Assembly: GCA_017432325.1 (NCBI GenBank)
Contig: JAFRJJ010000040.1
Location: 1-64,000 of the forward strand
Origin: Solobacterium sp.
Lineage (GTDB): Bacteria; Bacillota_I; Bacilli_A; Erysipelotrichales; Erysipelotrichaceae
Reading direction: 5' to 3'
DNA length: 64,000 nt
Positions 31,163 through 40,666 of this stretch are shown here, one piece after another. The stretch's first letter is position 1; each line of letters starts with the position of its first letter. The notes under the pieces were generated by a model. The model ran no database searches. It worked only from the letters and a program-made list of their open reading frames with translations, and was not told the DNA's origin. Made by a program: the position numbers and the translations under genes.

Positions 31163-32701
31163 ATGGATACGCCATATGCTATCGAGATGCTCAATATCAC
31201 GAAACGCTTTCCCGGAATTATCGCAAACGATAATATAACCCTTCAGCTGAAACGGGGGGAGATCCACGCGCTCCTGGGCGAAAACGGTGCCGGCAAGTCA
31301 ACTTTGATGTCGGTACTGTTCGGCCTGTATCAGGCGGAAGAAGGTATTATCAAGAAAGACGGAAAGGTCGTATCGATTAAAAACCCGAATGATGCCAATG
31401 ACCTTGGCATCGGAATGGTACATCAGCACTTCAAGCTCGTACAGTGCTTCACGGTCCTGGAAAACATCATTCTCGGTGTGGAGACAACGAAGAACGGTAT
31501 CCTGCAGAAGGACGAAGCGAGAAAGAAGGTCATGGCACTTTCCGAGAAGTACGGCCTGATGGTAGACCCTGACGCGCTGATCCAGGATATCACGGTCGGC
31601 ATGCAGCAGAGGACCGAGATCCTGAAGATGCTTTACCGCGACAACGAGATCCTGATCTTTGATGAACCGACAGCTGTCCTGACACCTCAGGAGATCGCCG
31701 AACTGATGCAGATCATGAAGAACCTGGCAAAGGAAGGCAAATCCATCCTGTTCATTTCCCATAAGCTGAACGAGATCATGGAAGTCGCCGACAGATGCAC
31801 GGTATTGAGGCGCGGCAAGTACATCGGTACGGTCGATATCAAGGATACGACACAGGAAGAACTGTCCCGCATGATGGTCGGCAGGGATGTACAGCTGGTC
31901 GTCGAAAAGGGACCCGCACATCCGGGTGAAGTCGTCCTGGATATCAGAAACATGACGGTCGCTTCCAAGGTGCACAACAATAACGCGGTCAAGAACGTTT
32001 CCCTGCAGGTCAGATCCGGCGAGATCGTATGTATCGCCGGTATCGACGGAAACGGCCAGACAGAATTCGTTTACGGACTTTCCGGTCTGGAACCGCTGGT
32101 CAGCGGAACGATCACGATGCTTGGCAAGGATATCACCCGTGCCACGATCCGTGAGCGTGCGTCAGAAATGAGCCATATTCCGGAAGACAGACATAAGCAT
32201 GGTCTGGTCCTGGACTATTCCCTGGAATACAACATCGTTCTGCAGAGATACTGGCAGCCTGAATTCACGAAGAACGGCTTCCTGGATCAGAAAGCGATCA
32301 GAAACTATGCGGAAAGACTGATCGAAGAGAACGACGTCCGTTCCGGACAGGGTGCGATCACAACGACACGCGCGATGTCGGGCGGCAACCAGCAGAAGGC
32401 GATCATCGCCCGTGAGATCGACAAGAAGCACGAACTGCTGCTTGCGGTACAGCCGACCAGAGGCCTGGATGTCGGCGCGATCGAGACCGTTCACAGAAAT
32501 CTGATCCGTGAGCGCGACAGCGGAAAAGCAGTCCTGCTGATCTCGCTGGAACTGGAAGAAGTCATGAACGTTGCCGACAGGATCCTCGTTATGTATGAAG
32601 GAGAGATCGTCGGTGACCTTGATCCGAAACAGATCACAGTTGAAGAGCTCGGTCTTTACATGGCCGGCGCAAAACGCAATACGGTTAAGGAGGGCGCGTA
32701 A
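31163..32701 (+). CDS. ABC transporter ATP-binding protein, nucleoside uptake (NupA/YufO type)
   Basis: A 512-residue duplicated ATPase. The Met at 31163 has GGAGGGAGGAC. Cassette one has Walker A GENGAGKST (about residues 46-54), signature-like ITVGMQQRTEIL and Walker B ILIFDEPTAVL. Cassette two has a degenerate Walker A (GIDGNGQTEF near 300) and signature MSGGNQQKAI. This two-cassette form with a degenerate second P-loop is typical of BMP-linked sugar/nucleoside importers. It works with the two permeases that follow without gaps. Confidence 0.93.
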   Translation: MDTPYAIEMLNITKRFPGIIANDNITLQLKRGEIHALLGENGAGKSTLMSVLFGLYQAEEGIIKKDGKVVSIKNPNDANDLGIGMVHQHFKLVQCFTVLENIILGVETTKNGILQKDEARKKVMALSEKYGLMVDPDALIQDITVGMQQRTEILKMLYRDNEILIFDEPTAVLTPQEIAELMQIMKNLAKEGKSILFISHKLNEIMEVADRCTVLRRGKYIGTVDIKDTTQEELSRMMVGRDVQLVVEKGPAHPGEVVLDIRNMTVASKVHNNNAVKNVSLQVRSGEIVCIAGIDGNGQTEFVYGLSGLEPLVSGTITMLGKDITRATIRERASEMSHIPEDRHKHGLVLDYSLEYNIVLQRYWQPEFTKNGFLDQKAIRNYAERLIEENDVRSGQGAITTTRAMSGGNQQKAIIAREIDKKHELLLAVQPTRGLDVGAIETVHRNLIRERDSGKAVLLISLELEEVMNVADRILVMYEGEIVGDLDPKQITVEELGLYMAGAKRNTVKEGA

Positions 32702-33835
32702 ATGAACGGAAAAGACAGCTTCTTCAGGCGCCCGGGTGTCCAGACATTCCTGTCATCGATCATCTGCGTGGTGTTCGGACTCCTGCTTGGATACATCATC
32801 CTGCTTCTGATCAACGCGAAGGGCGCTTCCGCGGGGATCGTAACACTTCTGAAAAACTATATGAACTATCCGACCAGACCTGCCCAGATGAAATATCTCG
32901 GCAATACGCTGGTCAAAATGGCTCCGCTGCTGATGTGCGCGCTGTCGATATGCTTCTGCTATAAGGCAGGTCTGTTCAACATCGGCGCGGCAGGCCAGTA
33001 TGTCGTCGGTGCAGGTGCCTGCCTCTACGGAGCACTCTCACTCAAGCTTCCGTGGATCGCTTGTCTGCTCTTCAGCATCGTGATCGGTGCCCTGTGGGGA
33101 ATGATCGTCGGAGCGCTGAAAGCCTACCTGAACGTCAACGAAGTTATTTCCGGCATCATGCTGAACTGGATCGGTCTTTATCTGGTCAACATGTCACTGG
33201 CTCCCGTCAAGGAACTGGCAAGCCCGTACACACAGAAGGTCGCTGCGGTCAATAAAGCGGCGCTCCTGCCGAGCATGGGACTGAGCAGTCTCTTCTCAAA
33301 GAACCAGTATGTCACCATCGCGATCCCGCTTTCCATCCTGACAGCGATCGTATTGTGGGTGGTGCTGAACAAGACTGCCTTCGGTTATGAACTGAAAGCG
33401 ACCGGCTACAACAAGGAAGCTTCCAGATATGCCGGTATGCGTGAAAAGCGCAACATCATCATTACGCTCATGATCGGCGGTGCCCTTGCGGGAACCGGCG
33501 CGGCATTCCTCTATCTGACAGGATTTGAAGAATGGTCGGTCACACAGTCATCTGTTCCGGGCATGGGATTCAACGGTATTGCGGCAACGTTCCTCGGCGG
33601 TCTGAGCCCGATCGGGACCATCTTCGCTTCTTACTTTATCCAGCACATCACCAGCGGCGGTGCATATCTGGATAAAGCGATCTATCCGTCCCAGATCTCC
33701 GATCTGATCATCGCGCTGATCATCTATCTGTGCGGCTTCGTCCTGTTCTTCAAGACAGTCATGAACAGCAGACGTCCCGCCAAGGTGATAAACAACGCAA
33801 ATGATACGGAAAAGAAAGGAGGCAAGGCACAATGA
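32702..33835 (+). CDS. ABC transporter permease, nucleoside uptake (NupP type)
   Basis: A 377-residue permease starting at the base after the ATPase stop. Nine to ten hydrophobic segments, with the BPD_transp_2 core (ICFCYKAGLFNIGAAGQYVVGAGACLYG near residue 80) and GFNGIAATFLGGLSPIGT near residue 290, characteristic of the BMP-associated permeases. It overlaps the second permease by four bases. Confidence 0.92.
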   Translation: MNGKDSFFRRPGVQTFLSSIICVVFGLLLGYIILLLINAKGASAGIVTLLKNYMNYPTRPAQMKYLGNTLVKMAPLLMCALSICFCYKAGLFNIGAAGQYVVGAGACLYGALSLKLPWIACLLFSIVIGALWGMIVGALKAYLNVNEVISGIMLNWIGLYLVNMSLAPVKELASPYTQKVAAVNKAALLPSMGLSSLFSKNQYVTIAIPLSILTAIVLWVVLNKTAFGYELKATGYNKEASRYAGMREKRNIIITLMIGGALAGTGAAFLYLTGFEEWSVTQSSVPGMGFNGIAATFLGGLSPIGTIFASYFIQHITSGGAYLDKAIYPSQISDLIIALIIYLCGFVLFFKTVMNSRRPAKVINNANDTEKKGGKAQ

Positions 33836-34773
33836 CATTACTGATCCAGTACACTTTGATCTTCGCCTCCGTACTCCTGCTGGTAGCGCTCGGCGGATGC
33901 TTCTCGGAGCATTCCGGCGTCATCAACCTCGGTCTTGAAGGCATCATGGTACTCGGTGCCCTGGGCGGGGCACTTGCCATGAAATATGTGCCAAGTACCG
34001 TTCCCGCGATCGTCATGATCTTTGTCGTATCACTGTGCGCGATCCTCATGGGCATGCTGTATTCGGCACTGCTCGGTGTTGCGGCGATCCACTTCAAAGC
34101 TGACCAGACACTGATCGGAACAGCTATGAACATCATGTCCACAGCTGCCGCTACCGTTATCGTCAAGGCGATCAACGTTGCGGAAAATCCCGACAACATC
34201 TCCTCAGCCATCACTTATACCGGTGCCCGTGCCGCGTTTACGGTCAGACTGGGGAACTTTGAATTCAACTGGTTTATCCTGATCGCAGTATGTGCGCTGA
34301 TCATTTCCAATATCGTGCTTTATTACACTAGATTCGGTCTCCGTCTGATGGCGTGCGGTGAAAACCCGCAGGCTGCCGACTCGGTAGGCATCAACGTTTA
34401 CAAGATGCGCTGGGCAGGTGTCCTGATCTCAGGTCTCCTGGGCGGACTGGGCGGAATCGTCTATATCACTGCAGGCGTCTCAGAATGGAAATTCGAGGTC
34501 GGTGTTGCCGGATTCGGCTTCCTCGCCCTGGCAGTCATGATCTTCGGTCAGTGGAAACCGAAGCGTATCGCGCTGGCAGCTCTGCTCTTCGGATTCTTCA
34601 GAGCTCTGTCAAACGTATATACAGGCTTCCCGTTCCTGGCTGCGCTCAACATTCCGAGTACCGTTTACAACATGTTCCCGTACATCATTTCACTGATCGT
34701 ACTGGCATTTACATCGAGGAACTCCGCTGCTCCGAAGGCAGAAGGAATACCATACGACAAAGGATCCAGATAA
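33832..34773 (+). CDS. ABC transporter permease, nucleoside uptake (NupQ type)
   Basis: A 313-residue partner permease, ATGA-overlapping with the previous gene. The short hydrophobic start and GGCFSEHSGVINLGLEGIMVLGALGG (residues 21-46), then GVAGFGFLALAVMIFG (about 225-240) are the signature of the second BMP-system permease. It forms the heterodimeric channel with the 377-residue subunit. The operon ends at a strong terminator. Confidence 0.92.
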   Translation: MTLLIQYTLIFASVLLLVALGGCFSEHSGVINLGLEGIMVLGALGGALAMKYVPSTVPAIVMIFVVSLCAILMGMLYSALLGVAAIHFKADQTLIGTAMNIMSTAAATVIVKAINVAENPDNISSAITYTGARAAFTVRLGNFEFNWFILIAVCALIISNIVLYYTRFGLRLMACGENPQAADSVGINVYKMRWAGVLISGLLGGLGGIVYITAGVSEWKFEVGVAGFGFLALAVMIFGQWKPKRIALAALLFGFFRALSNVYTGFPFLAALNIPSTVYNMFPYIISLIVLAFTSRNSAAPKAEGIPYDKGSR

Positions 34774-34774
34774 G

Positions 34775-34804
34775 GAAAGTGCAGGTCCGCCTGCACTTTC
34801 TTTT
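34775..34804 (+). terminator. Terminator of the nucleoside ABC operon
   Basis: GAAAGTGCAGG (34775-34785) pairs perfectly with CCTGCACTTTC (34790-34800), followed by TTTT. Confidence 0.93.
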
Positions 34805-34846
34805 CGTCATTCCGGATGTTAGAATAGCGCCGTCGAGGTTAAGAAT

Positions 34847-36052
34847 ATGAAACGCAGTTTTCCGTATATCAGGATCACAAAGAAACAGGAAAAAACAGTA
34901 CAGACGGGTCATCCATGGATCTATGAGGATGAGATCACCGAACAGTCAGAACAGATCGAAAACGGTTCGATCGTCGATGTGTTCGGTTCAAAGGGACAGT
35001 ATCTGGGCAGCGGACTGTATTCCGCTGTATCAAAGATCAAAGTGCGCATCCTTTCAAGGAACGCCAACGAGACATTCACGGATGCTTTTTTTGAACGCAG
35101 GGTCAGGTATGCTGTGAGCTACCGTCATGATGTCATGGAAGCTGACTGGAGTGCCTGCAGGCTGATCCACGGGGAAGCGGACGGACTGCCCGGCCTGACA
35201 GTGGACCGCTATGAAAATATTCTGGCCAGTGAAGTGCTTTCCTACGGAATGGATCAGCGGAAAGACGTGATCTACCGCGCGCTGAAACAGGAACTGGGAT
35301 CATACGGTGTCAGGATCGACGGCATCTATGAGCGCAATGAAGGAGCGCTGAGGAAGCGTGAAGGCCTGGAACAGTATAAAGGCTGGTACGGAGGACCGGC
35401 AGACCCGGTCATTGAGATCACGGAAAACGGGATCAGGTATCTTGTTGATGTCGAGAACGGACAGAAAACAGGCTTTTTCCTGGACCAGAAATACAACCGC
35501 AGGGCGATCCGGACACTTGCAAAAGGCAGGACTGTCCTGGACTGCTGCACACATGTAGGGACGTTTGCGCTCAATGCTGCAGATGCCGGGGCAGCCTCCG
35601 TCAGGGCGGTGGATATTTCCGATACCGCGATCGTCAGCGCAAAAGAAAACGCAGAGCGCAACGGTCTGTCGGAAGTCATGGACTTTGTCGAAGCGGATGT
35701 GTTTGATTTCCTGAAGAACGCATTGGAGACTCATGAACACTATGACATGATCATTCTCGATCCGCCGGCATTCACCAAAAGCAGGAAGACATACGACAAC
35801 GCATATCAGGGATATCTGAGAATGAATACGATGGCCATGCGCATCCTGCCCAGGGGCGGATACCTGGCGACAGCTTCCTGTTCGCATTTCATGCCGACGG
35901 ATTCATTCCGAAAAATGCTGTCGGAAGCAGCCCTTCAGGCAGGTGTCAGCCTGCGCCTCATCGAAGAGCGTCACGCCGGCTTTGACCATCCTGTCATGAT
36001 GGGCATTCCTGAAACAGAATATCTGAAATTTTTCATTCTGCAGATCATTTAA
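34847..36052 (+). CDS. Class I SAM-dependent rRNA methyltransferase (RlmI/YccW family)
   Basis: A 401-residue protein. The N-terminal PUA domain has the family's GHPWIYEDEI (residues 25-34). The C-terminal catalytic domain has GQKTGFFLDQKYNRRAI (about 208-224), the SAM strand VLDCCTHVGTFAL and the catalytic LDPPAFTKS then CSHF near residue 340. These are the features of RlmI, which methylates 23S rRNA cytosine in E. coli. A TAGAAT -10-like box and GAGG precede the start. Confidence 0.88.
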   Translation: MKRSFPYIRITKKQEKTVQTGHPWIYEDEITEQSEQIENGSIVDVFGSKGQYLGSGLYSAVSKIKVRILSRNANETFTDAFFERRVRYAVSYRHDVMEADWSACRLIHGEADGLPGLTVDRYENILASEVLSYGMDQRKDVIYRALKQELGSYGVRIDGIYERNEGALRKREGLEQYKGWYGGPADPVIEITENGIRYLVDVENGQKTGFFLDQKYNRRAIRTLAKGRTVLDCCTHVGTFALNAADAGAASVRAVDISDTAIVSAKENAERNGLSEVMDFVEADVFDFLKNALETHEHYDMIILDPPAFTKSRKTYDNAYQGYLRMNTMAMRILPRGGYLATASCSHFMPTDSFRKMLSEAALQAGVSLRLIEERHAGFDHPVMMGIPETEYLKFFILQII

Positions 36053-36133
36053 AATAGGGTACGTTATGCGTTTGGGGGTACGAAAGCCGTCGCTTTTATG
36101 CTAAAATTTAAGTGGACATGGAGGTGATGGCAC

Positions 36134-36634
36134 ATGTTTCAGATCAATGATATTGTTGTCTACAGACGTGATGTCTGCCGCATTGTTGACACAACAAAAA
36201 GTGATATGACCGGGGAACAGTGCTATGTCCTTGAGCCATACAACATGGTAGGCGGAGGACGCAGAATGCAGGTACCTGTATCTAACCGCGGCGGTCATCT
36301 TCGGAAACTTTCTACAAGCGATGAGATCTACTCACTGATCCGCAGTGTTCCGGATGTAGAGATGCTTGAGAACAAGCCGGCCAACATGAAAAGCCAGTAC
36401 GTAGCTCTGCTCAAGAGCGACAGTCTGGAGGATCTGGTAAGGATCATCAAGACTTCCTACTACAGAAACAAGGAGCGCAGGGACAACCACAAAAAACTTG
36501 CGTCGATCGACGGAGAGTACATGCAGAAAGCAGAACGCTATCTGTTCAACGAATTCTCTGTTGCGCTTGGCAAAAGTTATGACGAATGCAAAGAAGAGTT
36601 TGTAAAAGAGATCAGAAAACTCGAAGAAGCATGA
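36134..36634 (+). CDS. CarD/CdnL-type transcriptional regulator
   Basis: A 166-residue protein behind GGAGGTGATGG. The N-terminal RNA polymerase-interaction domain (FQINDIVVYRRDVCRIVD...YVLEPY...MQVPVSN) and the C-terminal helical DNA-contacting domain (SLEDLVRIIKTSYYRNKERR...YLFNEFSVALGKSYDE) are those of CdnL/CarD. Members bind RNA polymerase beta and alter open-complex stability at promoters. It is monocistronic. Confidence 0.9.
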   Translation: MFQINDIVVYRRDVCRIVDTTKSDMTGEQCYVLEPYNMVGGGRRMQVPVSNRGGHLRKLSTSDEIYSLIRSVPDVEMLENKPANMKSQYVALLKSDSLEDLVRIIKTSYYRNKERRDNHKKLASIDGEYMQKAERYLFNEFSVALGKSYDECKEEFVKEIRKLEEA

Positions 36635-36643
36635 CAAACAGGC

Positions 36644-36670
36644 AAGACAGGCATAGGGGCTGTCTTTTTC
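36644..36670 (+). terminator. Terminator of the CarD-type gene
   Basis: AAGACAG (36644-36650) pairs with CTGTCTTT (36660-36667), with T-rich sequence following. Confidence 0.8.
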
Positions 36671-36698
36671 TTTTTGTATTTGCGGCTATAATGAAATT

Positions 36699-37127
36699 AT
36701 GAAATATCAGCTGAAACCATACCGTCCAAGAATCAGCCTGAGCAATCAGGCAGTACATCTGGATACTGACGACGAACTGAAACAATATCTGCGCTCTTCC
36801 GGAAAGGCATTGAATCATATTGAACGGGAAGTGCGGGAAATGTTCAGGGAGCGGTACAGACGCGATATCAAGATCAAAGGCAGCAGCCTGAGAACAGAGA
36901 TCCTGGTGCATGTCTATGCGGACACCGTCTTTCTGACACTGCTCAGGCTCAATGAAAAACTGCCGGGACCTGTATCATCCAGGCTGGCAGCACCTTTGAG
37001 GAGATTACGGCGTGCGACGGAAGTGATCGATATCGGTGAGCGCTACAATGATCAGAACCGCTTTGTATTTGACTGGCTGTCCATGGCGGAGCCGATCCTG
37101 ACAGCAGTCTTCAGACATCTTGTATAA
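36699..37127 (+). CDS. Protein of unknown function, possibly leaderless
   Basis: A 142-residue basic protein with no recognised family. It reads MKYQLKPYRPRISLSNQAVHLD and has a predicted helical centre (LNHIEREVREMFRERYRR), a beta/alpha tail and no membrane segment. TATAAT at 36687-36692 ends exactly seven bases before the ATG, so the transcript is predicted to start on the start codon. The gene ends in a bidirectional terminator shared with the sirtuin gene. Confidence 0.6.
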   Translation: MKYQLKPYRPRISLSNQAVHLDTDDELKQYLRSSGKALNHIEREVREMFRERYRRDIKIKGSSLRTEILVHVYADTVFLTLLRLNEKLPGPVSSRLAAPLRRLRRATEVIDIGERYNDQNRFVFDWLSMAEPILTAVFRHLV

Positions 37128-37130
37128 AAA

Positions 37131-37153
37131 CAAAAGAGCGGTGAGCTCTTTTG
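37131..37153. terminator. Bidirectional terminator
   Basis: AAAAGAGC (37132-37139) and GCTCTTTT (37145-37152) form a symmetrical hairpin usable from both strands. Confidence 0.8.
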
Positions 37154-37155
37154 CT

Positions 37156-37875
37156 TTACTTCAGATAAGGGAAGACATGGTCGAATGTATCCTGGATATG
37201 CAGGTCAGCCATGTTGTCGTAAGGAGTTGCGTCACGGTTGATCAGGACAAGACGATCGCCCTGGTAATAGCGGATGAATCCGGCAGCCGGATAAACGACC
37301 AGCGAAGTTCCGAGAACGATCAGTGCGTCAGCCTTCATGATCGCGCGTACTGCCCCATCCGTCACTCTTGAATTCAGCGCTTCTTCATAGAGTACGACAT
37401 CCGGCTTGATGATCCCTCCGCACTCGCATCTGGGAATGCCGTCCGCATGGATGACGGCATCGATGCCGTAGAATTTATGACATCTCATGCAGTAGTTCCG
37501 CAGTACGGAGCCATGAACTTCATATACCTTTGTGGAACCTGCTTTTGTATGCAGACCGTCGATGTTCTGGGTGACGACACTGACATCTTTGCCGCGCTGT
37601 TCCAGTTCCGCCATATAGGTATGGACACGGTTTGGCTGCGCGTCCGGGAACAGCATCCTGTTTTTATAGAAGCGGTAGAATTCCTCCGGGTCCGCATCAA
37701 AGAAGCTGCGGCTGATGATCGTCTCAGGCGGATATTTGTATTCCTGATGGTACAGACCGTCCTGGGAGCGGAAGTCAGGGATCCCGCTGTCGGTGGATAC
37801 ACCGGCTCCGGTGAAGAATACAATGCGTTCGCTGCTGTCAATGATGTTTTGAAGCTGTTCGATCTTTTCGTTCAT
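37156..37875 (-). CDS. SIR2 family NAD-dependent protein deacylase
   Basis: A 239-residue sirtuin. NAD-binding motifs are GAGVSTDSGIPDFRS (residues 23-37) and TQNIDGLHTKAG (102-113). The catalytic His121 lies in VHGS. Zinc ligands are Cys129, 132, 150 and 152. Length and layout match bacterial CobB-type lysine deacylases. It lies six bases after the WYL regulator gene on the same strand, so the two form an operon. Confidence 0.92.
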   Translation of the reverse strand: MNEKIEQLQNIIDSSERIVFFTGAGVSTDSGIPDFRSQDGLYHQEYKYPPETIISRSFFDADPEEFYRFYKNRMLFPDAQPNRVHTYMAELEQRGKDVSVVTQNIDGLHTKAGSTKVYEVHGSVLRNYCMRCHKFYGIDAVIHADGIPRCECGGIIKPDVVLYEEALNSRVTDGAVRAIMKADALIVLGTSLVVYPAAGFIRYYQGDRLVLINRDATPYDNMADLHIQDTFDHVFPYLK

Positions 37876-37881
37876 GGTGTG

Positions 37882-38868
37882 TTATCCTCCGTATGTTTTC
37901 TGTATCTCATCCGAGATATTCAATAATTCTTCGATCAGAGACTGCGGCCTGAGTACCGTGGCTTTGCCGCTGAACTGCAGCAGCCATGAGATCAGGGTGG
38001 GTGATACGCTGGTGCGGATCGCTGCCGTAAATGATTCCTCATCAACAGCGGTGATCATGATATCGTATCCGAACTGATCAAATACGATGCTGGAAAGTGA
38101 GAGGTCAAACCGGCATACGACGGTCTGCGGTTCCCCGCGGTACATCCGGAAGCTTGCCTGCATATAGGAATAGACGTCGAAGGGGACATGGTCGGCAGAC
38201 TCCGACAGGGCTGTGACCGTCTCCATTTTATCGATGCGGTATGACGCGAAGCTTTGATGTGCCTGCGAATACATGACACAGTAATACCTGCCGCTGTCCG
38301 TTACGACTGCATATGGTACGGCCTCATATTTCTGTCTGTTCCTGCGGTAGCGCTTCTGCCTGGTCACGGTATAGTCAAAATATCGGAACGTGACGGGATT
38401 CTGATGATGGATGGCATCCAGCAGGACAGACAGGCTGTTCATCAGTTCACTGTCGGGTGCTTTGTTGTCCCGCTTTGGCGTGAGGTATACCTTGTCCCTC
38501 TGGTATGAGCTGAGCTGATCCAGGATCAGTCCGCTGAGCCGCGCCGAAGTCTGTTCATCCAGGGATATGGAATCCCGCACGGCATTGACTGTAATGACAG
38601 CGTCCGCAACACTGAGATCATGTTTCAGATAATAGCCCTGTACGGGCGTGCGCACGAAACGGATATCGTAACCGCATCTCTGCAGAGCGTCAAGGGAACG
38701 GTAGACAGACCGTCTGTCCGCTGTGATCTCTGCCTCATCAAGCAGGGCAATGATCTGCGGCATGGACAGTATGTGTTCTGCGTCAGTATGTTCTTTCAGC
38801 AGCTGCAATAACCTGATCGTGCGTTCACCGGCATCTTTCATGGAACGATCCCTTTCATTTGTATTCAT
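37882..38868 (-). CDS. WYL domain transcriptional regulator
   Basis: A 328-residue regulator. An N-terminal winged helix-turn-helix (about residues 15-75, TADRRSVYRSLDALQRCGYDI) is followed by a WYL domain (AVPYAVVTDSGRYYCVMYSQAHQSFASYRIDKM, about 186-218). The start at 38868 has no ribosome binding site and is next to an operator-like palindrome. A second Met nine residues in (38841) follows GAAAGGGATC and is an equally good start. It heads an operon with the sirtuin gene. Confidence 0.8.
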   Translation of the reverse strand: MNTNERDRSMKDAGERTIRLLQLLKEHTDAEHILSMPQIIALLDEAEITADRRSVYRSLDALQRCGYDIRFVRTPVQGYYLKHDLSVADAVITVNAVRDSISLDEQTSARLSGLILDQLSSYQRDKVYLTPKRDNKAPDSELMNSLSVLLDAIHHQNPVTFRYFDYTVTRQKRYRRNRQKYEAVPYAVVTDSGRYYCVMYSQAHQSFASYRIDKMETVTALSESADHVPFDVYSYMQASFRMYRGEPQTVVCRFDLSLSSIVFDQFGYDIMITAVDEESFTAAIRTSVSPTLISWLLQFSGKATVLRPQSLIEELLNISDEIQKTYGG

Positions 38869-38886
38869 TGTACCACAAACGGTACA
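38869..38886 (-). promoter_or_regulatory. Palindrome at the start of the WYL gene
   Basis: TGTACC (38869-38874) and GGTACA (38881-38886) form an inverted repeat with a 6-base centre, directly beside the WYL start codon. Autoregulation by the WYL protein is inferred. Confidence 0.5.
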
Positions 38887-38937
38887 TCGGTAGTTCCATA
38901 AGGTTCTAGGATATAGTCAGAAAGCGGAGGGAAGGAT

Positions 38938-39492
38938 ATGAATCAGAAAGAAAAGTTTATGATCAACCAGGGACTCATTCTTCTGGCGTTTGCATATGCG
39001 TTAAGTGACTACGATCTGGCATCGTGCGCGTTCGGCATCGCTGCCGTCGGCATGGCCATATATACACATTCAGTCGGAACACTGAAGAAGGGAATGCTGG
39101 TCATTCCCGCAGCGGCACTGCTGCAGGTGATCCTGATCAATGTGATGGAGATGGGAGAGATGCTGCCGTCACTGGGATTCCTGACGGTATGCAATACTAT
39201 CACTGTTTATCTCTGGATGCAGAGCTCCTACAAGGCGATCGATGATGTTGTCCGCATGATGACTGCCGGATTCCTGATCTGCCTGATCATCATCCTCGGC
39301 CTGCCGGAAGGTGTCGTTGAATTCTTTGCCGGTGCGGTATACGCGACAAGGCTGCAGGAGCTTGTATTCACGGCCACGATCTTCATGCCGTGCATCATCT
39401 CCTATGCCGTAAAGTGCTGCATCGACTATGGTATTCCGATCCATGAACCGCAGAAACGTAAAACGTTGGAACAGCAGGTGCGTTTGCGTTAA
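38938..39492 (+). CDS. Membrane protein of unknown function
   Basis: A 184-residue protein with about five hydrophobic segments (e.g. LILLAFAYALSDYDLASCAFGIAAVGMAI, GMLVIPAAALLQVILINVM, FLICLIIILGLPEGVV). GGAGGGAAGG precedes the Met. It is divergent from the WYL gene and within a few bases of the CDF transporter, whose promoter lies inside its last codons. No family is recognised. Confidence 0.6.
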   Translation: MNQKEKFMINQGLILLAFAYALSDYDLASCAFGIAAVGMAIYTHSVGTLKKGMLVIPAAALLQVILINVMEMGEMLPSLGFLTVCNTITVYLWMQSSYKAIDDVVRMMTAGFLICLIIILGLPEGVVEFFAGAVYATRLQELVFTATIFMPCIISYAVKCCIDYGIPIHEPQKRKTLEQQVRLR

Positions 39493-39502
39493 AATAGGTC
39501 TC

Positions 39503-40666
39503 ATGAAAGATCTGCTGCTGAAAAAACTGATACCCGATCATGACCGGATCAATGATCTGAATGTCAGACGCGCGTACGGAAATCTCTCCGGCACCGTCGG
39601 CATCATCGTCAATGCCGGTCTTTTTGCATTGAAGCTGTTTGCGGGCATCATCGCAAATTCATCAGCAGTGATCGGCGACAGTATCAACAGCCTGACAGAC
39701 GGAGTCACCAGCTTAATGACTACACTGGCATACCGTGCCGCGTCCAAACCGGCAGATGCCGGACATCCTTTCGGACATGGTAGGCTTGAATATGTCATCG
39801 GCCTCGCCGTATCCGAGCTGATCCTGGGAGTAGGCGCCGTACTTCTTTATGAAGGCTTTGATAAGATCATCCATCCGCAGGACATCATCTTCCGCATGGT
39901 CACGATGATCATCCTGGTCGTATCGATCGGCGCGAAGCTGATGCTGTACCTGTTCAATAAAGACCTGTCTGTCAGGATCGGCAGTCCCGTCCTGAAGGCG
40001 ACAGCGATCGACAGCCTGAATGATGTGATGACATCATCTGCTGTTCTTGGATCCTTTGTTCTGGGCAAACTGATTCCTGCCGTGCCATTCGATGCTCTCA
40101 CCACGATCATCGTGGCAGTCCTGATCATCAGAACAGGCTTTTCCATGGCAAAGGACCTGGTCTCACAGATCGTCGGAAGACCCTGTGAAGCGGCCAGGAA
40201 AGATGAGATCGAGGAGGTCGTCAGCCACTATCCCGAGATCAGCGGAATTCATGACCTGATCCTGCATGACTACGGACCCGGCAGACTGTATGGTTCCGTA
40301 CATGCGGAAATGAGCAGCAGGCTGAGCCTGAAAGCAGCACATACCGTACTGGAACATGCTGAGGAAGAGATCCTTGAGAAATACGGGATCCACATGGTGA
40401 TCCATGCCGATCCGGTCGATTCGGATGATCCGGTCCTGGAACAGTACAAAAAAATCATTGCCACTTATTTAGATAAAAGGGGTCTTTCCGCGCATGATAT
40501 CCATCTGGAAGACAATGTCCTGAAACTGGATGTCATGATGGAAAATGACAAAACAGACCGTGAAGAAGTCACCATAGGCATTATAGAAGCAGTCCGGGAG
40601 GAATCACCGGATATGCAGGTGCAGATCGATTTTGATTACGGCTTTACGGAGAAGGAAACAGCATGA
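39503..40666 (+). CDS. Cation diffusion facilitator transporter
   Basis: A 387-residue CDF family efflux protein. The Met at 39503 gives a start with a -10 (TAAAAT, 39490-39495) and -35 (TTGGAA, 39466-39471, 18-base spacer) inside the upstream gene, so the transcript is predicted to be leaderless. Metal-site residues lie in SAVIGDSINSLTDG (about 52-65), DAGHPFGHGRLEY (about 84-96) and DSLNDVMTS (about 170). The cytoplasmic C-terminal domain is present. It likely exports divalent metals such as Zn, Co or Mn. Confidence 0.87.
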   Translation: MKDLLLKKLIPDHDRINDLNVRRAYGNLSGTVGIIVNAGLFALKLFAGIIANSSAVIGDSINSLTDGVTSLMTTLAYRAASKPADAGHPFGHGRLEYVIGLAVSELILGVGAVLLYEGFDKIIHPQDIIFRMVTMIILVVSIGAKLMLYLFNKDLSVRIGSPVLKATAIDSLNDVMTSSAVLGSFVLGKLIPAVPFDALTTIIVAVLIIRTGFSMAKDLVSQIVGRPCEAARKDEIEEVVSHYPEISGIHDLILHDYGPGRLYGSVHAEMSSRLSLKAAHTVLEHAEEEILEKYGIHMVIHADPVDSDDPVLEQYKKIIATYLDKRGLSAHDIHLEDNVLKLDVMMENDKTDREEVTIGIIEAVREESPDMQVQIDFDYGFTEKETA

